This document shows positions 54,212-60,828 of a stretch of 64,000 nt of DNA, piece after piece. The DNA comes from Gp6-AA40 sp036274155 (lineage in GTDB: Bacteria; Acidobacteriota; Vicinamibacteria; Vicinamibacterales; UBA2999). A program made the position numbers and the translations under genes. Positions within the stretch are counted from its first letter, which is position 1, and every line of letters begins with the position of its first letter. The stretch is from the NCBI GenBank assembly GCA_036274155.1, contig DASUGH010000191.1, positions 1 through 64,000 of the forward strand, given 5' to 3'. Under the pieces are notes generated by a model. It had not been told where the DNA came from. It did not search any database and was given only the letters and a program-made list of their open reading frames with translations.

Positions 54212-55375
54212 AATCACGATCAGCGTCGCGTCGTCTTCGAACGCTCCGCCGCTGAACGAGCGCGTCGCCGACAGAATGCGGTCCGTCAGCGCGCGCGCGC
54301 TCATCTGAGGCGCCGCCGCCACCACCTGTTCGAGCCGATCCTCGCCGAACTCGCTGCCCGACGGGTTGCGCGCCTCGGTGATCCCATCCGTGAAGAGCAC
54401 GAGACGGTCGCCGTCCTCGAGCTGAACCTCCCCGGAATCGAACTGGCTCTGTGGAAAGACGCCGAGCACCGGGCCGCCCCGGGACAGTCTGGCCGTGACC
54501 TCGCCGCCACGAACCAGGAATGGCGGGTTGTGTCCGGCGTTCGCATAGACGAGACGACGCGTCGCTCCGTCGTAGACACAGAAGAAGAAGGTGACGAACC
54601 GGCCGGACGTCATCTGCGTGCACAGTTCCCGGTTGACGCTGGCACAGAGCGCCGCCGGATCGAGCCGGGCGCGTGCCGACGAGCGAACCATCGACTGCAC
54701 ACTCGCCATGAGGAGCGCTGCGGAAATGCCCTTTCCCGCCGCGTCGCCGATGCACAGCCAGACAGACGAGTCGCCGAGCGCCGCGCCGTCGTAGAAATCG
54801 CCGCCGACGTCGCCCGCCGGCTCCCAGAAGGCCGAGACCTGCAGCCCCTGCGTCGCCGGCACCGTCGTCGGCAGCAGGTTGCGCTGAATCTCCCGCGCCG
54901 CGGCCAGCTCCCCTGGCTGAGTCGAATCGAGTGACCCTTGCCGCCGCCGCTGAGCACGGCCCTGCTCGATATGCGTGCGCAGGTGCCTGAGCAGCTGATC
55001 GTTGTCCCACGGTTTCTGGATGAAGTCGTCGACGCCCGTCCGCATCGCGTCGACCGCCAGCTCGATCGACCCCCAGGCGGTCATCGCCACCACCGGTACG
55101 TCACGATTGAGCGCCCGGATCCTCGACAGCAGCTCCAGCCCTTCCCGTCCCGACGTCGTGTCGCGCGTGTAATTCAGATCGATCAGCACGACATCGAACG
55201 ACTCGCGTGCAAGCGCGTGCATGAGCGCGTCGGGAGAGGACACTCCCTTCACGTGGTAGCCCTCTGTTTTCAGCAGCAGGTGCAACGCCTGCAGCACGTC
55301 GCCGTGGTCGTCGGCCACGAGGACGCGCGGCGGCGCCGAGGCGCCGGCCCGTTCGCGAGTCACGTTCGCGGTCAT
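54197..55375 (-). CDS. Receiver-PP2C (RsbU/SpoIIE-type) phosphatase
   Basis: 392 residues from the ATG at 55375. The N-terminal receiver has Asp22/Asp23 (VADDHG) and the phosphoacceptor Asp66 (VVLIDLNY). A helical linker leads into a PPM phosphatase domain with PAGDVGGDFYD, CIGDAAGKGISAALLMA and DGITEARNPSGSEFG. Such proteins dephosphorylate anti-anti-sigma proteins in partner-switching stress circuits. It is divergent from the gasdermin gene with 238 bp between starts; no direct link is proven. Confidence 0.9.
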   Translation of the reverse strand: MTANVTRERAGASAPPRVLVADDHGDVLQALHLLLKTEGYHVKGVSSPDALMHALARESFDVVLIDLNYTRDTTSGREGLELLSRIRALNRDVPVVAMTAWGSIELAVDAMRTGVDDFIQKPWDNDQLLRHLRTHIEQGRAQRRRQGSLDSTQPGELAAAREIQRNLLPTTVPATQGLQVSAFWEPAGDVGGDFYDGAALGDSSVWLCIGDAAGKGISAALLMASVQSMVRSSARARLDPAALCASVNRELCTQMTSGRFVTFFFCVYDGATRRLVYANAGHNPPFLVRGGEVTARLSRGGPVLGVFPQSQFDSGEVQLEDGDRLVLFTDGITEARNPSGSEFGEDRLEQVVAAAPQMSARALTDRILSATRSFSGGAFEDDATLIVIGVRS

Positions 55376-55613
55376 GAGCGGCGCAGGGACCAATCGTCGT
55401 GCCACAGCTGGCCTCGCGGCCAACCGGTTGGTGCGCAAGTGGATACCGCGTGAGCGCCGGCCGGCGCGACTCAGCAGCTGTTCGGCAGTGGGACGATCGC
55501 GTCCGGAAGCACAAAGGCTGAGCCAGCTCGAAAACGCTTGCGCTCTCACGGCGCTGCATTCGATCATTCGGCGTTTCTCCCGACACCATCACCAACGTCA
55601 CGCGAGTACCGTC

Positions 55614-56420
55614 ATGCCAAAAAAGAAGGATCCGAGCGTTACCTTCCTCAATCGGTTCGGCTACAACGTGGTCAAGCTCCCGCGCTTCGGCATCGAGCCG
55701 ATGGACATCATCGGCCGCGACGAGACCACCCAGTGGCTGGGACCGCTGGCGTCTGTGTGGAAGAGCAGCGAAGCCGTGCCGGTGCCCTCCCCGCCGCGGG
55801 CAGCCGCGCCAATCAACGGCCAGAAGACCGATCAGCTGCAGGTGACCTTCGGTCTCAGGATTCTGGCCAACGCGCTCTCCGCGTTTGGCGCGACCGTGCC
55901 GCAGCTCGACGCCTCGTACAGCCGCGCCCGCAAAGTGCAGTTCGCCTATAGCAACGTGACCTCCACCGTGGTTCCGCCGCTCGAGGCGGGCAACTACCTC
56001 GCCGCCGGCACGCTCAACACCGCGAACCCGGTGGTCACGCACTATTTCAAGGACGAAGATACCCAGGCGTTCCTCATCGTCGACGTGCTCAAGTCGGACA
56101 CGATCACCGTCAGCGCGACCGACGAACACGGCGCCGAAGTCGCGGTGGACGTGCCAGCCATCCAGTCGCTCGTGGGCGCGAAGGTGGCGGTGAAGCCATC
56201 GGGCTCGAGCACCAGCACGCTCGCCTTCACCGGTCAGCAGCCGATCACGTTCGGATTCATCGTCGACGAGATCGAGTACGACGGCACGCGCTGGTCGCTG
56301 CGCGGCGCGGCGCCGAGCGGCGCCCTCGCCTTCAGCGCCGGCGCCTCGGGACAGGCGGGAAGCGGCGTGCTCGCGGAAGCCCCCATCCTCCTCGGCACCG
56401 GGTGCCGCATCCGCGTCTGA
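55614..56420 (+). CDS. Bacterial gasdermin-like pore-forming protein
   Basis: 268 residues, the usual length of bacterial gasdermins. The N-terminus DPSVTFLNRFGYNVVKLPRF with GIEPMDIIGRDETTQWLGPL matches the family pattern (LGYNVVRLP...GIxPLxLLGR...LGPL). INGQKTDQLQVTFGLRIL and PITFGFIVDEIEYDG, a conserved beta-sheet core, fit as well. The C-terminal ~35 residues are Gly/Ala-rich and end in GTGCRIRV, consistent with a short, protease-removable inhibitory tail. Known bacterial gasdermins are cleaved by neighbouring proteases and form large inner-membrane pores that kill the cell during phage infection. No Cys is near the N-terminus, where most family members carry a lipid-modified one. A protease gene lies 1.4 kb downstream. 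Recognised by motif, not by a database search. Confidence 0.8.
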   Translation: MPKKKDPSVTFLNRFGYNVVKLPRFGIEPMDIIGRDETTQWLGPLASVWKSSEAVPVPSPPRAAAPINGQKTDQLQVTFGLRILANALSAFGATVPQLDASYSRARKVQFAYSNVTSTVVPPLEAGNYLAAGTLNTANPVVTHYFKDEDTQAFLIVDVLKSDTITVSATDEHGAEVAVDVPAIQSLVGAKVAVKPSGSSTSTLAFTGQQPITFGFIVDEIEYDGTRWSLRGAAPSGALAFSAGASGQAGSGVLAEAPILLGTGCRIRV

Positions 56421-56493
56421 GGACTGCCGTCCACACCAAACCGTGCATAACCAAGGTCGAAGGCCGAATGGCGGCCTTCGACCCGGTGACGAT

Positions 56494-57792
56494 ATGCCCT
56501 TTCAGACGATTCCAGACACAGACGTCAAATACGCGCTGATCAACTTCGACGACGAAGGCCGCGAGCGCACCGAGAACGGCGGCGCACGCTTCAGCAGCGC
56601 GCTCGTGGAGCAGGTCAGGCGCGATCGGCCGTCGCACATCTTTCTCTTCAGCCATGGCTGGAAGGGCGATGTGCCGTCGGCCATCGATCAGTACAACCGC
56701 TGGATCGGCGCGATGTGGCGTCTCACCGCCGACCGCGACGTCCTCGGTTCGACGTTCCGGCCGTTGTTCATCGGGCTGCACTGGCCAAGCCAGCCGTGGG
56801 GCGACGAGTCGCTTCCTGCCACGCAAGTCTCGTTCGCCACGACCGGCGACGATCCCATCCAGCCGGCGCTCGAGGCGGCCGTACGCCATTTCGGGGGCAG
56901 CGACGCCGTGCGCCGGCCGCTGCAGGTGATTTTCGACGCCTATCGGGAGAACCCGGGCACGCGTGTGCTGTCCGACGACGTCGTGAAGGCGTATCACGAG
57001 CTCGCCACCGCGGTCGGCTTTTCGGCAGGCGCCGGCGCCGACTCGCCGCCGGACGAGGAGGGTGCTCCTCTCGATCCGCAGGCGGCAGTACGCGCCGAAC
57101 GCATGGCCAGCGCCGGCGAGGCGTTCGGGCTGCGCAGCACACTGCGAAACGGCGTGCTTGCCGGTCTGCGGCAGGTCTCGTTCTGGGTGATGAAACACCG
57201 GGCCCGCACCGTCGGCGAGCAGGGCATGCATCAGTTCGTGACCGCACTGCAGCAGGCCTGTGATGCGCGCATCCATTTGATGGGACACAGCTTCGGCTGC
57301 ATCGTCGTCTCGTCCATCCTCGGCGGACCGGGCGGCACCGGCGCTCTCGCCCGTGCGGTCGACTCGGCCGTGCTCGTGCAGGGCGCGCTGTCGCTGTGGT
57401 CGTTCGCCGACAAGATTCCCGACTCCGATAAACCCGGCTACTTCCGCCGTGTCCTGGCGAAGCGCGCCGTCGCCGGGCCGCTCGTCACCACCCAATCCAC
57501 GCACGATGCCGCCGTCGGCGCGGCGTTTCCCGCCGCGGTGGGGCTCGTCAACGAATTCGACTTCGGCACCGAGCTTCCGCGATTCGGCGGCGTCGGCACC
57601 TGGGGTATTCAGGGAACGTCGATTGCCGAAAGCTCGGGGATGCTCGATCAGAACGGGACGTACAGCTTCAAGGCGGGCCGGATCTACAACGTCGACGGCT
57701 CCAGGTTCATCTCCGGCCACAGCGCCATCGACGGCCCGGAGGTTGCCCACCTGCTCTGGCAGGCCGTGGCGGCGTCGCCCGTCCGCGTGTAA
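56494..57792 (+). CDS. Alpha/beta hydrolase in the gasdermin operon
   Basis: 432 residues from the ATG at 56494, 74 bp after the gasdermin stop. The N-terminal domain begins KYALINFDDEGRERTENGGA, then IFLFSHGWKGDVPSAIDQYN (a HGW oxyanion-like motif) and GHSFGC with nucleophile Ser266. A conserved FGTELPRFGGVGTWGIQG and a His (ISGHSAIDG) follow toward the C-terminus and could complete the triad. It may be an esterase or lipase acting on membranes or a signalling molecule. A DUF900/PGAP1-like hydrolase relationship is possible. In the known gasdermin loci this component is not standard. Confidence 0.75.
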   Translation: MPFQTIPDTDVKYALINFDDEGRERTENGGARFSSALVEQVRRDRPSHIFLFSHGWKGDVPSAIDQYNRWIGAMWRLTADRDVLGSTFRPLFIGLHWPSQPWGDESLPATQVSFATTGDDPIQPALEAAVRHFGGSDAVRRPLQVIFDAYRENPGTRVLSDDVVKAYHELATAVGFSAGAGADSPPDEEGAPLDPQAAVRAERMASAGEAFGLRSTLRNGVLAGLRQVSFWVMKHRARTVGEQGMHQFVTALQQACDARIHLMGHSFGCIVVSSILGGPGGTGALARAVDSAVLVQGALSLWSFADKIPDSDKPGYFRRVLAKRAVAGPLVTTQSTHDAAVGAAFPAAVGLVNEFDFGTELPRFGGVGTWGIQGTSIAESSGMLDQNGTYSFKAGRIYNVDGSRFISGHSAIDGPEVAHLLWQAVAASPVRV

Positions 57793-57797
57793 ACGAC

Positions 57798-59228
57798 GTG
57801 TCTGTCACGATGGCCAGTCGCCTGCCAGTGCCAATGGGCGTCGTCGCCGAAACCGGCGAGACACGCCCGGACTTATCCGACGCGAGCCTTCAGGCGATCG
57901 CGCCGGAGCCGCCCTTCGTCGCCACCCGGAGTCAACGCAAGCGGGGGCTCGCGCTCGAGGGAGCGGTCGACGATCCGATGAAGCTGGAACAGGCGGGCTG
58001 GTGCGCGCTCTTTCCGTCAGATGCTGACCCGGCCATCAAGGAAGCGCTGAAGCCGCTGCTCGACTGGCGGCGCAGCCAGGTCAACGACGAGCGGTTCTTC
58101 AAGGTCTTCGAAGGGGCCGACGGCGTGCGGCCGGCGCAGCCTGCGACGACGTGGGCGACGAATCGAGGCGTGTCGCTCGTCGCGCCGGTCAGTCCGCGCA
58201 AGGGCGTTCCGTACTACATGCTCATCGTCGGACCGCCGAGCCGGATTGGTTTCGACTTCCAGGCGCAGTTCGACCTGCAGTGGGCCGTGGGACGGCTCCA
58301 CTTCGACAACGTCGCCGACTACGATGCGTATGCGCGAAAGGTCGTCGACTACGAGAAGGGACTGGCGCCAAAGCGTCGCAAGCGGCTGGCGGTGTGGACC
58401 CCGCGCAACCCGCTCGACATGGCTACGGCTCTGCTGGCGGGCAGCGTAGTTCCCGAATTCCTCGGACAGGTGTCACCCGGCGACGATCCGATCGGCAAGG
58501 CGAGCGGCTTCGACGTCTCGACATTCGTCGGCGACGGCCAGGCCACGAAGTCGCGCCTCATCGACATCGTTCGCGGCACCGTCGACGGCGGTCCGCCGGC
58601 GCTGCTCTTCACCGGATCGCACGGCGCCGAGTGGTCCATCGAGAATCCGCCGATCCAGCGCGAGCGACAGGGCGCGCTGGTCACCCAGGAGTGGTCGCGC
58701 GGGCAACCGCTGGCTGCAGACCATTACTTCGCAGGGTCGGACGTCACCGCCGATGCCAACGTGCACGGTCTCATCATGTTCATGTTCGCCTGCTTCGGCG
58801 GCGGGTGTCCGGCGACCGACTCGTACTACTTCGACAACAACGGCGCGCGGCTGACGCTGTCGCCGGAGCCGCTCGTCGCCAGGCTGCCGCAGGCGCTGCT
58901 CAGCCGCGGCACGCTCGCGATCATCGCCCACATCGACCGCGCATTCAGCTATGCGTTCGAAGACGTCATGGGCACACCACAGGCGCAGCTGCTCCGCACA
59001 CCGCTCGAACTGCTCGCGAAGGGGCGGCGCGTCGGACTGGCGGCCGATCCGATGAACCTGCAGTGGAGCGCACTCGCCGCCCAGCTGGGCATGGCACTCG
59101 ACAGTGGGCGAGGCGGAGAGCCGCCGCGTGGGCCGCTCATTGCCAACCTGTATATCGCCCGCGACGATGCACGCAACTACGTCGTCCTGGGCGATCCAGC
59201 GGCACGGTTGCGAGTCGAGGAGATGTAG
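57798..59228 (+). CDS. C25/caspase-like cysteine protease (candidate gasdermin activator)
   Basis: 476 residues from a GTG at 57798 (ATG at 57810 is an alternative), 5 bp after the hydrolase stop. MLIVGPPSRIGFDFQ and DLQWAVGRLHFDNVADYDAY, with a C-terminal VVLGDPAARLR, match the gingipain/C25 layout. The catalytic dyad is probably His275 (FTGSHGAEWS) and Cys332 (FACFGGGC). It has no signal peptide, so it acts in the cytoplasm. It is the nearest protease to the gasdermin on the same strand and is the best candidate to cleave its C-terminal tail; a specificity for a small or basic residue cannot be read from the sequence. Confidence 0.78.
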   Translation: MSVTMASRLPVPMGVVAETGETRPDLSDASLQAIAPEPPFVATRSQRKRGLALEGAVDDPMKLEQAGWCALFPSDADPAIKEALKPLLDWRRSQVNDERFFKVFEGADGVRPAQPATTWATNRGVSLVAPVSPRKGVPYYMLIVGPPSRIGFDFQAQFDLQWAVGRLHFDNVADYDAYARKVVDYEKGLAPKRRKRLAVWTPRNPLDMATALLAGSVVPEFLGQVSPGDDPIGKASGFDVSTFVGDGQATKSRLIDIVRGTVDGGPPALLFTGSHGAEWSIENPPIQRERQGALVTQEWSRGQPLAADHYFAGSDVTADANVHGLIMFMFACFGGGCPATDSYYFDNNGARLTLSPEPLVARLPQALLSRGTLAIIAHIDRAFSYAFEDVMGTPQAQLLRTPLELLAKGRRVGLAADPMNLQWSALAAQLGMALDSGRGGEPPRGPLIANLYIARDDARNYVVLGDPAARLRVEEM

Positions 59229-59230
59229 AG

Positions 59231-59320
59231 CGGGGTGCGAGGGTGCGGGGTGCGAGGGCGGGGTGCGAGGGTGCGGGGTGCGAGGGTGCGGGGTGCGAGG
59301 GTGCGAGGGTGCGGGGTGCA
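59231..59320. repeat. GGTGCGA-type tandem array after the protease gene
   Basis: About 11 units of GGTGCGA/GGTGCGG starting 3 bp after the protease stop. It is followed by a CGCGCCGTAGCGCCGGAGGCGCG palindrome (59324-59363). Confidence 0.9.
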
Positions 59321-59371
59321 AGGGCCTGCCGCGCCGTAGCGCCGGAGGCGCGAAGGCGGGTGCAATGTTCA

Positions 59372-59746
59372 CTACGGATCGGGGTTGTTGCGTAAGTAAC
59401 GTTGTAACGCGGCCGTCGCCCCACTGGCGCGTCTGGCGAGCGTGATCAGCGCCCGGTACTCTTCGTTCGTGCAATAGTGCCGGTCACGGCAATCCCGGAT
59501 GTGATTCTGCGACTCGTACAGCGACCCGCGGGCGAAGTCCAGAAAATGAGCAAAGTCTTTGTGAGTCCTACGGCCAAATCCCTCGGCGATGTTCGAAGGT
59601 GACGAGGCGGCGGCCTTGCGAATCTGTTTGACGAGGTCGAAGTCACGACGGACGGCTGGCCGTCGGATGAGTGCATAGAGTGCCAGTTTCAGTTCATTCG
59701 CGAGCTGCCAGCAATCAAGCTCTTCGAAGTGCGTAGCTGCGGCCAT
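59372..59746 (-). CDS. Four-helix-bundle protein (S23/IVS family)
   Basis: 124 residues from the ATG at 59746. The pattern ELDCWQLANELKLALYAL, then FDLVKQIRKAAASSPSNIAEGF, GRRTHKDFAHFLDFARGSLYE and ESQNHIRDC are characteristic of the TIGR02436 four-helix-bundle family, first seen in 23S rRNA intervening sequences and related to Avd of diversity-generating retroelements. No reverse transcriptase or template repeat is near, so a stand-alone role is assumed. Nucleic-acid binding is plausible. Confidence 0.85.
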   Translation of the reverse strand: MAAATHFEELDCWQLANELKLALYALIRRPAVRRDFDLVKQIRKAAASSPSNIAEGFGRRTHKDFAHFLDFARGSLYESQNHIRDCRDRHYCTNEEYRALITLARRASGATAALQRYLRNNPDP

Positions 59747-59876
59747 GCTCACGGCAAGGCAAGGACCCCGCCACGTCAGAATCCCGTGTGGGACAAACGT
59801 TCACGCCTGCGCCAACCGGATTCCTGCAGCGCGTCCACAGAAACGAGATCGCAGATTCTGCCGACATCCTCGCACC

Positions 59877-59955
59877 CGCCTTCGCGCCTCCGGCGCTACG
59901 GCGCGGCAGGCCCTCGCACCCCCTTCGCGGCTCCGCCGCTACGGCGCGGCAAGCC
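59877..59955. repeat. Two tandem CGCCTTCGCGCCTCCGGC palindromes
   Basis: CCGCCTTCGCGCCTCCGGCG with CTACGGCGCGGCAGG, then CCTTCGCGGCTCCGCCGCTA with CGGCGCGGCAAG: two related palindromes ~50 bp apart. The same occurs at 60550-60627. Confidence 0.75.
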
Positions 59956-60058
59956 CCGCACCTCCGCACCCCGCACCTTCGCACCCCGCACCCCGCACCT
60001 CCACACCCCGCACCCCGCACCTCCGCACCCCGCACCTTCGCACCTTCGCACCTTCGCA
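59927..60058. repeat. GCACC array (reverse of GGTGC family)
   Basis: About 14 units of CGCACCCC/CGCACCTC/CGCACCTT directly behind the palindromes. Confidence 0.88.
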
Positions 60059-60088
60059 CCAGTGCGTTCACCCGTACGTTCGGAAGCA

Positions 60089-60529
60089 TCACAAGAACGA
60101 TGACTCCTCGACACATCTGATGTACTCGGTGGTTGCCTGCGGCACATCGATCTGACCGGCAGCCAGGCTGATCTCGATTACTTCCAGCTTGGCTCGAACG
60201 CTGAGCGCCTTGGTGACGTGCTCCTCGACGTTCTGCGACTTCAGGAGTTGCGTCGATGCGGTCGCCGTCAACGAGCACACCGCCGCGCCGGCGCAGAGAA
60301 TCTGCCAGGCCGGCGCCGAGAGGGCAAACGTCTTCGTGAGCCAGCCGGTGAACGACGCGCCGCCGGCGGCGGGGCCTACGGTAAGCGCCGCCGCCAGCAG
60401 CCCTGCCACGATCGACAGGTTGACGAGGCGTTGCTTCCGGGGCTTCATTTTGCTGATGAACGCATCGAGCTGCGCGCGCTTCTCCGTGATCCGGCTCATG
60501 AGATCAGTGCTCGAGGTTACTGCAGCCAT
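60089..60529 (-). CDS. Two-TM helical protein (SLATT-like layout)
   Basis: 146 residues from the ATG at 60529, with AAGGAG 9 bp upstream. The N-terminal helix is charged (MSRITEKRAQLDAFISKMK). Two hydrophobic segments (about 37-58 and 72-93) are separated by a short loop, and a C-terminal helix (EEHVTKALSVRAKLEVIEISLAAG) follows. This order is that of SLATT-type effectors of bacterial conflict systems, membrane-disrupting partners of NTase or protease modules; homology is not proven from the motifs alone. It lies in the minus-strand group with the CHAT protease. Confidence 0.6.
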   Translation of the reverse strand: MAAVTSSTDLMSRITEKRAQLDAFISKMKPRKQRLVNLSIVAGLLAAALTVGPAAGGASFTGWLTKTFALSAPAWQILCAGAAVCSLTATASTQLLKSQNVEEHVTKALSVRAKLEVIEISLAAGQIDVPQATTEYIRCVEESSFL

Positions 60530-60549
60530 GTGAGTCACTCCTTACTTCC

Positions 60550-60627
60550 CGCCTTCGCGCCTCCGGCGCTTCGGCGTGGCAAGCCCTCGCACCCGCCTTC
60601 GCCGCTTCGCGGCTACGGCGGGCAAGC
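60550..60627. repeat. Two palindromes of the CGCCTTCGC family
   Basis: CGCCTTCGCGCCTCCGGCGC with TTCGGCGTGGCAAGC, then CGCCTTCGCCGCTTCGCGGC with TACGGCGGGCAAGC; arms CGCC...GGCG. Confidence 0.75.
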
Positions 60628-60806
60628 CCTTACACCGTCGCACCTCGCACCGTCGCACCGTCGCACCGTCGCACCTCGCACCGTCGCACCGTCGCACCTC
60701 GCACCGTCGCACCTCGCACCGTCGCACCGTCGCACCTCGCACCGTCGCACCGTCGCACCTCGCACGTCGCACCTCGCACCGTCGCACCGTCGCACCTCGC
60801 ACCGGT
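60626..60806. repeat. CGCACCGT/CGCACCT tandem array
   Basis: About 22 units of GTCGCACC (8 bp) interrupted by CTCGCACC variants, between the CHAT gene and the two-TM gene. It is the longest member of the GGTGC family in the window. Confidence 0.92.
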
Positions 60807-60828
60807 ACCATCACCGCTCGCACCCCCG

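Larger units (their letters stand above)
59747..60088. other. Intergenic region with two CGCCGTAGC palindromes and a GCACC array
   Basis: 342 bp between the four-helix gene and the two-TM gene (both minus strand). 59877-59955 holds two copies of the CGCGCCTCCGGCGCTACGGCGCGGC-type palindrome, and 59927-60058 a GCACC array. Nothing coding is seen in the rest. Confidence 0.55.

Noticed and set aside
55374..55613. In-frame N-terminal extension of the gasdermin gene
   Set aside because: The extension is Arg/Ser-rich, overlaps the divergent gene's leader and does not match the family, whose motif starts right after the ATG at 55614.
59372..59746. Diversity-generating retroelement suggested by the Avd-like four-helix protein
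   Set aside because: No reverse transcriptase, template repeat or variable repeat pair was found nearby; the family is commonly stand-alone.
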